A program made the translations under genes and the position numbers. Below are positions 34,151-45,966 of a stretch of 64,000 nt of DNA, piece by piece. Source of the DNA: Knufia peltigerae (Eukaryota; Ascomycota; Eurotiomycetes; Chaetothyriales; Trichomeriaceae); contig JAPDRN010000058.1 of NCBI GenBank assembly GCA_030247855.1, forward strand, positions 145,593 through 209,592, read 5' to 3'. The notes beneath the pieces were generated by a model that worked only from the letters and a program-made list of their open reading frames with translations, was not told the origin of the DNA and searched no databases. How positions within the stretch are numbered: the stretch's first letter is position 1; every line of letters starts with the position of its first letter.

Positions 34151-35463
34151 ATGCCTGTTCCAGGTACCTTGTCAGATTTCCTAACCACCCCAAAAGAGAA
34201 ATGGATACAAGTACCGGATGATCTTTTCAGCGAGGAATCAGATTTCCATGGTAAGTTTTTCTTTTTTTTTTTGCATCGTGTTCAGCCAAGATTAGAAGGT
34301 AACTGCCATTCACTCCCTGCGATGGTTTGTTAAGATCCGAAACAGGTGACGCGGCTACCAAGGCATACTACAACAAGCTTGCTGCATCGTACGATCCCCG
34401 AAATTACTGGAAAGTTCAAGATTGGAATATCCAAGTCAAAGCCGAAAAGGCCAAACAGGCTCAGCAGAAGGAAGCAGATGAAGTTCGAGTCAAGGAAGAA
34501 GAACAACAGCCAAAATCCAGCGCGAACTTACCCGTCATGAAACTTGAAGACGCAGCAAGTGATTCAAAGATCAAGCAAGAAGGTGGCGACCGCGTAATGC
34601 TCGACGATGGTGGACGAATGGACATCGATGAACCCACCGCTGCGCCTGATGCCTCGGAGCAAACAAAGATGGAAAGTGAAGCAACTTCGGCAAGCACATC
34701 GAGACCACACAACTTCTACGAAGGCATGGAACTAGCCAAGCAACTCTCGGAATCCCTCACAGACTTCCTCGACCGCCTCCCGCCGTCTCAGACCCCGTCG
34801 TCCCGCGGCCACTGGATCTACATTGCGAACCCTTATCCGCCACTCGGAAAGACCCCGTCCGGCAAAGTCTTCACGGAAGCTGCCGACGTCGCGACGTTCC
34901 GCCAATTGGGAACCCGCTTACTCGAGGATTTCCTCTCGACCAAAGAGCAGGTCGAGTCCCAAAACCCGGGGAAAGCAGCCGGGACCATCACTCGTCTCCT
35001 CCGACCGGAGCGAGAACGTCTCGACTCGGGTGTCCGCGACCTCGCGCGAGACAGCAACATCACCACGGGCAAATGGATGCTCTTCCCGTCTTCCGAGGAT
35101 GTCGACCGAGTGTGGTCACTCGTCGCGCAGGGCACTTTGGAAGGGACACTGGGTATCGGCGCGAAAGTGGCCACGAGCCCTGACCCCGAAAGTGCCGGCG
35201 TCAAAGACAAAGAGGGGTCGAGGTTGATCTGCGTCTACACGCATGACTTTGCAGACAAGGAAGACGTCAAGCGTGTCCTTTTGGGCTTGAAGAAACTTGG
35301 ACTGTTGAACGGCGGTGGCGGTGGCGACGCCGCGGAGGCCAGGGCCATTTACTACAAATCCGACGCCTACACTTATCTCGACATCTCGAGTGGGAACGAG
35401 TACAAGCTCAAGGCGAGCATGTTTAGTAGTCGAGACATACTCGGTGGTTGGTCTCGACAGTGA
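34151..35463 (+). CDS. DUF1917 (UPF0696) family protein
   Basis: Two exons: 34151-34250 and 34346-35463, giving 405 residues. The first exon encodes MPVPGTLSDFLTTPKEKW; the second begins GDAATKAYYNKLAASYDPRNYW, followed by an acidic/charged insert (about 65-150). The DUF1917 core then follows: GHWIYIANPYPPL, a Leu-rich helix, TGKWMLFPSSEDVDRVWSLVAQ, RLICVYTHDFADKEDVKRVL and AIYYKSDAYTYLDIS. The family (human C11orf68/BLES03) has an eIF4E-like fold by structure, but no established biochemical role. The family assignment is fairly secure; no function should be inferred from the fold alone. Confidence 0.75.
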
Positions 35464-36227
35464 CGGGACAAGATCATTGAAAGTTCAAGAAAAAGAAAAA
35501 AGGACCGATGAAGCTATGAAACCGGACGGTGCATGCAAGTCTGGAACTTACTGTGAGGCCGGAAAAGTTTACTGGAGTCCGATGGTGGCATGCAGATCCA
35601 GGGGCTAACGGTCCAAGTGGCAGGATTGTTTTCTCTTGTCGAGTCATGGTGTTACGACCTTGTGGGTATGTCGGAATATGAGAGGCGTAAGCCCAAGTGG
35701 CCTGGATGGGTGTCGTTTTATTGTGTTTTTTTGTCCGAGTTTTCCAATGATACCCCCAGAGTACATACAAATACGAATGCGAATGCAAACTTGTTGACAA
35801 TTTCGACTTTTATACCCGTCATCTTATCAAATCAAGTGAAAAGAAACGAATTGCAGGGACGGAGATGCAATATCGTAAGATGAATTGTGTCTTGGGGACA
35901 GAAACCAGATTTCTGGTCCGTATGTACCTACGAGAGCAGGAGAGGTACCAAGGTCAGGCAGACTCCCAAACCGTTCGCTGATGCACCCTTCGACTTGACG
36001 ACTAGCACCATCGTCTTCGTTTCATGAGGCAGCTGAATAATCACCACATCACCACTTCCAGCCGTAGACTCTATTCTCAATGTTCTCGTCTTGAATTGTT
36101 TTCAAATGCATTGTCTTGCCGTGCCGTTGCCACCATGGCCAAGAAAAACGTACCGTATGGACGGGCGAGTACCGAGTCGGGAACGCAACGATGGGGTCGG
36201 GGGCATTTGGGCAGGGATCTCTCCCCT
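35464..36227. other. Convergent 3' spacer
   Basis: Presumed 3' UTRs of the DUF1917 gene and the minus-strand PP28 gene. Frames reading into 36024-36951 on the plus strand are antisense shadows of the PP28 gene. Confidence 0.5.
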
Positions 36228-37045
36228 TCATTTCTTACCCTTGGCACTCTTCTTTGCGCCTCCGGCACCCAGCGCCGCCTCACGCCTCTTTGCTTCACGG
36301 TCGTCTCGATCCTTCTCACGCGCATCCCGTTCTTCCTTTTCGGCCTGTTTCCGCGCCGCGGCCGCCTCTCGTTGTTCTCGGATCAACTTGAGCCGGGCGA
36401 GGTCTGCCCTTGCTTCGTCCGTCTTGCCCTCGGCGTGGAGTTTCTGGTACCGTTCCTTGGCCTGCTGGGCGGCGATGGCCTCCCTCTCCCGTCTGCTCAG
36501 GTTCTCCTTGTCCGTCGTCTTCTTGATGGGCTGTTCTCCGCTGGGGCCGGTGGCCGCGCGCGCCATGGACCGGGCCTTTTGGGTGTGGTTGGGGTTCGCG
36601 GGCATGTCGTCGTCGTTGTCCTCACTCGCCTCCTCCTCTTCCTCAGACTCGCTTGGCATGTCTCCCACGGCGGCGACTTTTTTGTTCTTTTTGGCGATCG
36701 CCGCCTGTTTTTTCAGTCGGGCGGCCTCCTTGCGTTGCTCGCGCGTCAGTTCACCAGAGGCTGCTGGCGCCTTGGAAGATGCTCCTCCCTCCTCATCTGA
36801 GGATTCTTCCTCGGAAGATTCGTCCTCGTCCTCCTCTTCTTCAGAAGATGAGTCTGCAGCATCGGCGGGGTCTCGCCACATGCCCATCTGGTTGCCTTCA
36901 CTGTCGAGGGGCTGTAGGTCGCGGGAGAAATGTTTGCCACCTAGAGAATGAATGTGTCAGTTAGGGTGCTTGTTTGTATTGCGTTTATATACACACCTCC
37001 ACGGGTGGGCTTGGAGAATTTGCCTCCTCTTCCTCTGGGTGGCAT
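36228..37045 (-). CDS. PP28/PDAP1-type casein kinase substrate phosphoprotein
   Basis: Two exons: 37045-36997 and 36940-36228, giving 253 residues. The first exon encodes MPPRGRGGKFSKPTRGG, a Gly/Arg-rich start common in this family; splicing joins it to GKHFSRDLQPLDSEGNQMGMW. An acidic Ser/Glu block (SSSEEEEDEDESSEEESSDEE) holds many casein kinase 2 type sites. It is followed by GELTREQRKEAARLKKQAAIAKKN and NPNHTQKARS, and then a Lys/Arg/Glu helix with RREREAIAAQQAKERYQKLHAEGKTDEARADLARLKLIREQRE-like heptads (about 165-210). The end is lysine-rich (KKSAKGKK). Human PDAP1 homologues are abundant cytosolic phosphoproteins of unclear function, so I infer only a regulatory or RNA/protein-binding role. 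Confidence 0.85.
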
Positions 37046-38275
37046 CTTGTCGAGGTTTTGGTCCGGGACTCGTCTTGTGTCCTTATCTGCGCTCTTGGAG
37101 GGGTAGACCTTGGGGGTTCGTTAAAACTTTGTTGAGGGGAAAATGAACAGTTGGCGGCGAAGAAAACGCTCAGTGTGTGGGTGTTGTAGCCCTAGATCTT
37201 GAAGTTATCGATCTGCACTACTTCATCTGCACTGGGATGGGTGGTCGAGCAAGGATTTTGGCTGTGCATGTGACGGTAACAAAGAAGCGGTGGCTTTTGG
37301 TTACAGCCGAAGAATCTTTGTGTCCAAGCGCAGATCGTATGACGTCGATTTGTGACTTACTGTAGCGAGGACGAAATAGAAGAGAAGCACGCTGCAGTAC
37401 TAGACGAAACTGTTCTGCCGGGTTTCGTCTCAAGAGAGAGAGGAGGAGGAGAAACAAGAGGAAGAGACAGGCAGAGAACGAAAAAGAGATTCTTGGACAA
37501 GAAAACCGTCTTGTTTCTGTTTGGCCCGTTGAATATTAAAACCTGTGACTCTGAGTTGTCCCTGCACCATTCTCGACCAATTAGAGAAGAGGTGATTCGG
37601 AGGGGCCCTGCGAGGCACAAGGCTACGAGGCTGCGTTCCCTTGATTAGGTCATCCCCTTCCAACTTCAACAGCGAGTGACCAGATATGTCATTGGAACAC
37701 GAACGGATCTGAGAGGCTCGAATATATTCTAATTCCACCGGACGCCATCTCTCTAGTACAGGGAGCACATGACATGACCATCAGCTATTTGATCCGTCTT
37801 TTCTCAAGATTTGTAGGCCAGGTTCTCGGCAACATATGGGGTACTGGTACCATATCGGAACGGCGGCCCTCCGGAACCCCCCCTATGCCGACCCAATTCA
37901 GTAATCCTTCCACCGGAGCAGACAGGCGTACCTACATTGGAATGAGATTACCGCGGTGTACCTTTCAATGATCATTCAAACCTGCGAGACCATCTCGGCA
38001 TTCCCAACGACTTGGGACGGGATATGGTGCTTTGCGAAATCTAGATCCGATGGCGTGGATCCGACTCATCAGCAACCATGCCAACGGAGGTGGGTTTTTT
38101 TCAATTCTTTCTTACGGGCCCAAGACCCCAATCGCGTATATGTATATGTATATATATGTCTGTGTATGTGTGTCTTTATATACGTGGGCAGCGCAAGGTA
38201 GGATATGGTAGTCCACTTCCATATTTGTCTGGACCATTCTTCACCACCAATACCCTACTAGAGTAAAGCGCAACA
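37046..38275. other. Divergent intergenic region with TA/TG repeat
   Basis: 1.2 kb with no supportable gene between the PP28 (-) and decarboxylase-like (+) starts. A TATATG/TGTG simple repeat lies at about 38138-38185, shortly before the plus-strand start. Confidence 0.5.
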
Positions 38276-39190
38276 ATGACCACTGCTCCAACTCTTCGAT
38301 ACCGTCAACCCGTCGTCTTCGGCCCATCGCCCGGCCCACGCCAGAATTCACAAGGTGACACGTACAAATCCACACTCAAGGACTCTACCAAGACCAAGAC
38401 GACCGTACGGTTCAAGACGAAAGCATCCGCCATCCGCGCCCTCTTTCCGAATGAACAATACTCCCTTCCAGACACCGGTGACGACGACTTTGCGTACGCC
38501 ACCTGGTCCCTCGAATCTCTCCGTAACCTCTCGTGGTTGTCAGGGTCCGGTTACGACCTTCTGGCCCTTTACGTCGAGGACGTCATGTACACGGACTCAC
38601 ACAGCGGACGTCGACGCCACTGCACCTACAACCCTCTCATGATTGAAAACTTTGCCGACCCCATCATGACGGGCCGAGAGGAACTAGGGGTTCCCAAACT
38701 CTTCTCCGACATTGACATCGCCGTGGACGAAACAGAAAACGCCTCTTCTCTGACTCTCAAAGCGACAGTGTCGTGGCGAGGTTCGACGTGGATGGAACTC
38801 CGAGTACCTTCTCTCCGACAACAACACCGACCATCTCTCGATACAAGCGCCAAAACTGACACTCCCACAAAAACAACACCACCACATTGTGAAGGCCTAC
38901 TCGTTCACAAATACATCCCTTCCAGTGGGGGCGGTGTCAATGGCAAACCAGACGCAGATTACGACGTACTCATCCATAACGACCCAGGGGCCGCCGACAT
39001 CAAAACGACGAGCGTCGCTGACCCGTCGGAAACAAAAATCTCGATACATAATCTGGGAAGTCAGAAACTACCCACGCTTTGCAACGTCGTGGACGGACTC
39101 GCAAGGATACCCATCCTCGAGATCGTGGATGCTCGCATGGTCGAGATCCAAGGAATGTCGGACCTGTCGAATCTCGAGAGATTAAACTAA
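38276..39190 (+). CDS. Acetoacetate-decarboxylase-like superfamily protein
   Basis: An intronless frame of 304 residues. It begins MTTAPTLRYRQPVVFGPSPGPRQ and contains FKTKASAIRALFPNEQYSLP, YDLLALYVEDVMYT and DPIMTGREELGVPKLFSDI. The pattern R/K-x-ALFP...GREELG.PKL.ADI is that of the ADC-like fold, in which the GREELG segment lines the pocket. Classical acetoacetate decarboxylase uses a Schiff-base lysine. The lysine in GVPKLF lies at the position I would expect for it, but I cannot align it here. Fungal members are usually uncharacterised and some sit in secondary-metabolite clusters; no cluster partners are visible here. Confidence 0.72.
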   Translation: MTTAPTLRYRQPVVFGPSPGPRQNSQGDTYKSTLKDSTKTKTTVRFKTKASAIRALFPNEQYSLPDTGDDDFAYATWSLESLRNLSWLSGSGYDLLALYVEDVMYTDSHSGRRRHCTYNPLMIENFADPIMTGREELGVPKLFSDIDIAVDETENASSLTLKATVSWRGSTWMELRVPSLRQQHRPSLDTSAKTDTPTKTTPPHCEGLLVHKYIPSSGGGVNGKPDADYDVLIHNDPGAADIKTTSVADPSETKISIHNLGSQKLPTLCNVVDGLARIPILEIVDARMVEIQGMSDLSNLERLN

Positions 39191-39746
39191 AATCAACTTT
39201 CGAACCCTCGCCACAGTCCAATGAGTCGTCAAACGAAGCAACGAAAATGCTTTTCGATCTTGAGTTCGAAGAGAGAGCTTCTCCGACCTAGAAAGACCAG
39301 CGGCCATCTAGACACGGACAAAAGTGTGTTGGTCAAAATGTATCCGGGTCGACCGTGACCACAAACACACAAAGAGAGGGTGCTGTTCAAGATCAAGTCA
39401 AATGTTGTTTTCGAAACATATATTAAGATGTCTTATTTTTATCTCGCTCCGCACATTCTATCCTGTCGTGCATGCATCAATGATTTTCGTCAAAACAAGT
39501 GTTTCAATACTTCATCGTGACACTGAGCCCCAATCCTGTACACATTCGAGGGCTCAACCAATGTCAGCTTTAACAATAAAGCCAGCCTCAATACCTTCTC
39601 GAGCACCTTTGCTGCTCGTTGTCTATTTTTCAAAATCAAAATCAAAACCAATCCAAAAACTCTCTTTCCTCAACAGTGCGTCGAAAATCATTGTCAAGGG
39701 GAGATGTGTCATTAGCTTCTTCGCTGGTCATGCTGTGTCCCTTCTC
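39191..39746. other. Convergent 3' spacer
   Basis: Presumed 3' UTRs of the decarboxylase-like gene and the minus-strand TPS2 gene. Short open frames here have no domains. Confidence 0.5.
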
Positions 39747-42700
39747 TCATAGGTTCTCCTGTTTGTTGAGGGCAGCAATACTGGCGATAACATCACTTGG
39801 TTCTAGCAAATGCCATGATGCAAGAGTTCTTTTGCTACTAGCGCCAACGGTACAGGCAAAGACATGGTCTTTTGGCAATTCGGTCTTCAGCAGGGCTCGG
39901 AACATATCTAGGCAAACCTGTCAGTATATGGCTTCTCATGATGAAAGCGAACATGAAAAATTTTTGTACTCACCTTCATCTGTCTGATCATCTCCCAAGC
40001 AAAGGACAAATTCTGGTGGATCGCCGCTGCCATAACCGTATTCGTTGATCAAGCGGGATGCGATGAAGCCCTTGTTTACGAATTGGGGACGCACCTCCAA
40101 GTTTGCTTTGCCGGACATGACTTCAACCTCCCAGTTCTTCATTACATTATCCTCGAGTGCTTTGCGGCATTCTCGAGCTTGAAAAGCCCCAAAGTCTGGG
40201 TCGGCTTGTCTGTAATGCCAGGTCAAAGCCACCCGCTTTTTCTCGATCCACGACCCCTGAGTGCGCTCGGTGTAGTACCTGAAGATCTCCATAACCTCCT
40301 TCTGCCATCCCATGTCCATGGAGGAGGCAAGGTTCTCCCAGGTCTCGGAGCCAGGACGTCGCAAAAAACAACCGTGTTCAGCACTCAGGCCAAGCTCACT
40401 GATGTGACCCATCCACTCCTCTAGGAACGATGCATCGCGGCCTGAAATGATCCAGACATTATTTCGAGGATCTGCAGCAAGTGCCTTTAAAGTCCGTAAG
40501 ACCTTGTCCGCAGGGATTGCGGCATTGGGGTCCTTGACAATTGGTGTCAATGTTCCGTCGTAGTCGAACATAAACAGTCGCTTGCTGGCAGCGCGATACT
40601 GTGAAATCATACGATTGCGGTCCAAGGCAGGTGTGAGGTCGCTTTGTGTAAAGGAGGTGAGATTGATGAGCAATCGGGTCAGGAAGTTCTTCGTCCATGT
40701 TGACACGGTATGCGTCGTGACATAGTTGTATAGTTTCTCGTGGTCATGTCTCTTCTGAGCTTCGGGCATTTCAAGCGCCTCCTGGAGGGCATCCGCCACC
40801 CTTCCCAGATCCCAGGGATTAATGTGAATAGCAGTGCCCAGGCTGGCGGCCGTACCAGAAAATTCGGACAATATGAGAGGTCCAAAATGATTTTTCTGGC
40901 AAATGACATATTCAAGACTGGTTGTATTCATGCCATCTCTGACGCTTGTGATAAGTCCAACGTCGGCAATTCGAAGTAGGGCGAAGTACTCTTGAGAGGA
41001 GAGATACTGTGGATAGTGTTGGACGGGAGAATGGCTTAGCGAACCAAACTTGCCATTGATTCTGGAAACAAGATTCGATATTTTGAGCTCGAACTTGTGA
41101 GCGCCGTCAACCTTATCCTCCATCACACTAGTGGGACTGGTCACTTGAATGAGTACAACTTTGTCGCGCCACTCTGGGTACCTCTCCAAGAAGATCTCAA
41201 ATGCCATCAGTTTTTGTGACACTCCTCTGACGGTATCGAGTCTATCGCGACCGACAATGATCTTCTTTCCTGCATACATTTGCTTCAATGCTTTCATGTT
41301 CTGCTCGATCACCGGATCCTTGAACGCCGCTGCTTGCACGGAGGCCACATCAATGCCGATGGGGAAAACATCCACTGCAACGTGTGCACCATAGGCGTCT
41401 ACTCCAGCAGAGCTCGACTCAAATCCCAGGATGCGTTTGCAACACGAATTGAAATGCCGCGAAAAACTGTAGGATTGGAAGCCGATCATGGTGGCTCCCA
41501 GAGCTCCTGTCAAGACCTCTTTTCTGCGCGGTAGGCAACGCATATATTCGCTGCTGGGAAATGGAATATGCAGGAAGAAGCCGATGTAGATATTCGGGAT
41601 CCGTTGTCGTAGCATGTTGGGCAACATCATTAGGTGGTAGTCGTGGATCCAAACAATATCGCCCGGCTGGTAAATTTGTAGAATCCTGTCGGCAAAGGCT
41701 TGATTCATTTGGAGGTAGTCATTCCAAGAGGCCTTCTCCGCTCGCCCATCATCCGGCCCATGCTGGCGGTAGTGGAAGAGCGTATATAGTTCGTGTTCTG
41801 CATATCTCCGCCACCTACTTTGATCTTTGAATACAAATTCATCATCTCCATCCCCTCGAGAATCCGGGAGCCAGACCGGCAACGTGCATCCGTTGGGATG
41901 ATTAGCGAGGACCTTTTCTAGGCTATTTCTGTCCGCACGAGTCAGGGAAAGATGCTCTGGGTGGGATTCGTGCTGGTGCGGAATTGCGCCATTGACCGGA
42001 TAGGGCGCCGCGGATTTGTTTATTGGATTTGGGGAGTGAGTATTCACGTTTGTGGTCGCAGAAGCACCCTCGGACTGCAATATACTCATTGCATGTTGCT
42101 GTGGTTTGTTCTGAATCTCCCCGGTCCAGCCAACCAAGGTATGCTTCCACGGTGATTTGTCAGAAGACAAATAAGCAAACGAATCGAACAAAGCAGATGT
42201 ACCATGCCGAGTGGACAGACCCCATTCACCTTGACCGCCGTGGGTAAGTTGGTAAGGTATGCAAAAGGTCGCGCTGATGATGTTCCCGCTCAGCCGCAGA
42301 GCAGGATGAGCGGTACGAGGATCGACGTCGAAGGTGTCAGGACCTTCAGGATTGACAAGGCTGAGTCGGCGGAGAAGCTCCTTCCCTGAGCCGGCACTTC
42401 TCGCTGCCTCGATAGGTGATTTCTGTTCCGAGGTCGCCTCTCCCGTGTTCTGTTTGTGAGGCAGCGAGAAATACGAGGTAGTTGGTCGCGAAACCTCCGC
42501 TGGCTCCGAGATGCCCGGCTCTTCTGGAGGCATGATTTCCGCAGCAGGAGAATTCCCTTGTTGTTCGTCACTCTCAGAGCGAGCAACCATGCTGCTTGGC
42601 TGAGACAGATCACGGTGGTGGTTGATGTCGGGTGGACGGCTGATGTGCGATAAGATCTTGTTGAATTTGTTGTTGGCCGCCGAACGAGTGGAGCTAGCGT

Positions 42701-42776
42701 CGACCAGACACCTGCTGCTCGCTGGGTGTTGGCGGGGTAGGTCGGGACTAAGATGAAGCACGATAGAGGGTGACAC
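39747..42776 (-). CDS. TPS2: Trehalose-6-phosphate phosphatase Tps2 (GT20 + HAD)
   Basis: Two exons: 42776-39974 and 39907-39747, giving 987 residues; a start at Met63 (42590) is possible. After a disordered N-terminus comes a GT20 domain (ISATFCIPYQLTHG, RHGTSALFDSF, WIHDYHLMMLPNMLRQR, VDVFPIGIDV, GRDRLDTVRG, VRDGMNTTSLEYV). Next is a HAD phosphatase domain (RLFMFDYDGTLTPI, NVWIISGRDASFLEEW, GDDQTDEDMFRAL, the last split by the intron). The HAD aspartates (DYDGT) and GDDQTDE acids are intact. The GT20 domain lacks the SNRLPV start and has RG where active synthases have KG, as in yeast Tps2, so it is probably structural. The enzyme removes phosphate from trehalose 6-phosphate, in complex with Tps1, for stress tolerance and spore survival. 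The final exon supplies the HAD cap (CTVGASSKRTLASWHL). Confidence 0.95.
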
Positions 42777-44014
42777 AGCAGGGTCCAGGTGTGGAAATAG
42801 CTGTCGAGGCCGTTCTAGTGAGTGTTGAAATGCCCTGGAAAAATTGTGCGAGTTTCGTCAAAACGATTCATATCATGAACCAGAAAGAACGATGGGGACG
42901 TTTAGCATGCAAGCCTGCAGGCGGAGTGCGTTTCCGGTGACTAGAAGATACAGGACAGTGAAAGGTGTTAACAGCGCGGCGACATGGAAACAATCAGTTG
43001 TCCTGAGAGTGGCATGTTTATAGCTGTCGGATCAGCATTTCCATGTTGGCCGGGAGGAAGGAGAAAGAACATGGAAAAGAAAGGAATCGAATGATGAATG
43101 ACCGAGTCGAATTTAACGATGCCACTTTCTTTTACGAATCCCAAACCAAACGCACATGGATGGGAACCTCTCGTCATAGTATTGGTTCGGACTCAGGCAA
43201 CGCAGGCCCGCCGCTGGTCCAGACGTTTGGTGGGGGCATTCTTACTGTACTTTGCGGATACAGTTGGCGACTATCAGGCATCAAAACGGGGTGATACAAC
43301 GAGAACGAAGAGCAGGATAACGAGAACAGTTGTCGGCCATCAGTGATTGCACATGCACATGCATATAGCACAAGGGGAAAATGACCAGCAATCAGAAAGA
43401 GAAATGAGGAGCATTTCCCTCTTCTTCCACCCAATTCGCCCTCCATTTGCACATGCTCCGACCTGTGCTTCTCTCTCTGTGGTTCTCGCAACCCAACTCT
43501 GCATGTATCACCTGAGGAGGTACAATTAAAGTACTGTACAGAGTATTGATTCCGGAAGACAATGCCATTTCCGAATCTAGTAGACAGGAGTCTGCTGTAG
43601 AAAGCCTACAGAATTTCTAGGAGGGGCTCATTCTAGAGATTCTGATGGTCCTCACTGCTAATAACTTACATTTAGAGCTCTAAATCTGTAAGGGCCACTA
43701 AGTTACTTACTGTAGGCTTCTGGAAACAGAATTAGTTAGTGGTTAGGTGCCGACTTCTTGCAAACACCCCCGCTCAACCTTCCTTCCCTGCGCCGCTAAC
43801 ATGCCTACCAAGATAGTCCTGTACTGACTTTCCTCCGTTGCTCCATCCAGTCTTGAAAATTGTCGGCACGTCCTTTGGGGAATCACTGCCAGTCACTGTT
43901 GATCAAGTCCATACTCTCTCACGAATCCGTCGCCTTGACATTCTGTAGAGGACTTCATTCAGCAACGTCTATTCCTATTCGAGATCCACAATCCTGCCCT
44001 CTCTCGCATGCTGC
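42777..44014. other. Divergent intergenic region with a palindromic element
   Basis: 1.2 kb between the TPS2 (-) and nucleotidyltransferase (+) starts. No gene was seen. It contains the palindrome-rich stretch listed separately at 43597-43723 and one AGGGG stress-type word at about 43373. Confidence 0.5.
43597..43723. repeat. Palindromic MITE-like element
   Basis: An exact 16-base palindrome (atttagagctctaaat, 43670-43685) lies inside a longer imperfect one (cttac...gtaag, 43665-43692). Flanking words gtagaaagcctacag (43597-43611) and ctgtaggcttctgg (43710-43723) are imperfect inverted copies, although not exactly centred on the inner palindrome. No target-site duplication was recognised. 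It may be a MITE remnant or simply a hairpin-forming spacer. Confidence 0.35.
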
Positions 44015-45679
44015 ATGCTGGCGGCCTGTGTCCCCTCCCGCCCTCTTTCTTTACGCTTTCACTATGATGTCCGCTCTCTGCAGATAGCACCAGTTCCTTG
44101 GGCCAGTACTGTGAAGGTTGCACGTAGCCATCATGCCTGTTGCTTGGCCTCTGATCTAGCGAAATCCGACGACGAGCCTTCCAGGACAGCCATCCCTACT
44201 CCGATCTTCCGCCATGAACCCAATGTTGATCTCAACAGCCTACGAAATACTCTCGAGGCCCATCGTGCGGCGAACCGGGCCTCAGTCATTCGAAAGATAG
44301 ACAGATCAGGTCGCTCCATTCCCCTGGACGTTGGCAAGTTTCTCCCGCGAGGAGTGTACACACCAGAACATTCTGTACCCAACTTGCGAAAGAAGAAGGA
44401 CGGATACCAGATCAAACACATTCCAGGGAAGAAAGGTTCTTCCGATAGCCGCAATAAAGGCACTTATAGGGATCTCAGTGGTCTGTGGCGTGTCGAGGAG
44501 GACAATGGCACACTGAGTACGAGGTCCCGGATGCCATGGTTAGCTCACATCACCCATACTCAGACGGCTCCCAGGCCCTCAGCTTGTGATCGGCTGGCTG
44601 ATGAAATTCGAGCTTTCGGAAAGTATGCGACGCCTTCCGAAGAGGAGAAGCGTGCTGCCAACGTAGCTCTCGATGAGATTGTCCGAGCCATCCGCATAGC
44701 GGATGAGAATCTTGATGTCGCCATTATTGGCTCACGGAAAACGGGTGTAGATGATCCTCTCTCGGATCTCGATTTGAACGTTACGAACATCCTTTCTCCG
44801 GCAACAATGAGGCGATTTAGAACGCCGGTGGAAATATTAGCCCTGCTGGAAAGGGCTTTCAGTAGTCACCGACGGTCAGCTCAACTGCCAGAGCCACCAC
44901 TTGACGTTGTCATCAACATCAGACATGCCAGGGTACCTATTTTGGTGTGTCACCATAGACAGACTGGGCTTCCCGTACAGATACAGAGCACGCCACGAGC
45001 GCTGGACAATACTGAGTACGTGAAGGCTTTCCTTCATGAATATCCTACTCTGCGGAGTCTTTACAAGGTATTAAAACAGCTCCTCGTCATGCGAGCGCTT
45101 CATCTCGGCAGCCAAGGGGGTCTAACGTCGTACCCTCTTATCATCATGATTGTGGCAGCGCTCAAATTCTGCGAAGGAAGATTCGAGCCCACAGATGTTG
45201 CTAGTCAATTCCTCTTCTTTCTGGACATGTACACCGACATAGATTTCTATGCCCAAGGTATCTCCACCCGGCCTCTTGGGTACTTTCCGAAGCATATCAA
45301 GGAAAAAGAATTCCTGCAGAGACCACTTCTCAGGGATGCACAATTGGCGGCGCTCTATGCCGATGAAATCAAAGGTCAACGTCGAATGTCTGTCCAACAC
45401 CAATGGAAGAGATATCGTATGACTCTACAGGATCCTGCCGATCCCTCCAACGAGTTAGGAGGTGGTGTCAATCAGATACGAGATATTCAAGAGACACTAA
45501 TTTACCTTCGATCTCGGATAAAGGAGGCCATGGCCAAGTGGGACGACCTGGGACACCTGGAACATGGTTTATCAGAGGAGCATTTTCGAACGCACTCACT
45601 GTTAGAGTCATGCGTTAGTGGCGACTATAGAGTGTACGAGACTGAGCGCAATGAGTTGCGTATGTGTGTTAGGAACTGA
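44015..45679 (+). CDS. Non-canonical poly(A) polymerase / nucleotidyltransferase
   Basis: An intronless frame of 554 residues. The N-terminus (MLAACVPSRPLSLRFHYDV...RSHHACC) is basic/hydrophobic and could be a mitochondrial presequence. At about 247-265 is the beta-nucleotidyltransferase signature GSRKTGVDDPLSDLDLNV (GS then DxD). LDVVINI follows some 45 residues later and supplies a plausible third acid. RSLYKVLKQLLVMR and GGLTSYPLIIMIVAALK fit the PAP/25A-associated domain. Such enzymes add A or U tails to RNA. Mitochondrial or cytoplasmic location and substrate are inferred, not shown. The start is the first in-frame Met after a stop; a second, out-of-frame ATG lies 7 bases upstream. Confidence 0.78.
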   Translation: MLAACVPSRPLSLRFHYDVRSLQIAPVPWASTVKVARSHHACCLASDLAKSDDEPSRTAIPTPIFRHEPNVDLNSLRNTLEAHRAANRASVIRKIDRSGRSIPLDVGKFLPRGVYTPEHSVPNLRKKKDGYQIKHIPGKKGSSDSRNKGTYRDLSGLWRVEEDNGTLSTRSRMPWLAHITHTQTAPRPSACDRLADEIRAFGKYATPSEEEKRAANVALDEIVRAIRIADENLDVAIIGSRKTGVDDPLSDLDLNVTNILSPATMRRFRTPVEILALLERAFSSHRRSAQLPEPPLDVVINIRHARVPILVCHHRQTGLPVQIQSTPRALDNTEYVKAFLHEYPTLRSLYKVLKQLLVMRALHLGSQGGLTSYPLIIMIVAALKFCEGRFEPTDVASQFLFFLDMYTDIDFYAQGISTRPLGYFPKHIKEKEFLQRPLLRDAQLAALYADEIKGQRRMSVQHQWKRYRMTLQDPADPSNELGGGVNQIRDIQETLIYLRSRIKEAMAKWDDLGHLEHGLSEEHFRTHSLLESCVSGDYRVYETERNELRMCVRN

Positions 45680-45966
45680 TAGTCTATGTAAGATCCGATC
45701 ATTAAGATTCTCACGAGTACAATTTTCAAGTCCGTTGTAGAGAGCATGATAAGGCTGAAGTAGCGAGGCTATGCGGAGTGCCAGCTTAGGTAAGTTGGGG
45801 TGGCCGACTCTTAAGGCCGATTCTGCCTGCGTCTAAGCAAAGACAACTTGTTGTCATGAAATTCAATTTTGTTTATTACTACGCAACTATTACCATCTTT
45901 ATCCTCCTCGCGTCTGTCTCACTTGACCCGCCCAAATTTTGACCGCTACGCACTCCTTGTGTCCGA

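Noticed and set aside
36024..36951. Long plus-strand frames (258 and 286 codons) with Ser-rich or hydrophobic composition
   Set aside because: They are antisense to the acidic, Lys/Glu-rich PP28 gene; the composition follows from complementing GAG/GAA and AAG codons.
43371..43377. A single AGGGG stress-response-type word upstream of TPS2
   Set aside because: A five-base word is expected by chance many times in 64 kb, and it lies about 600 bases from the start.
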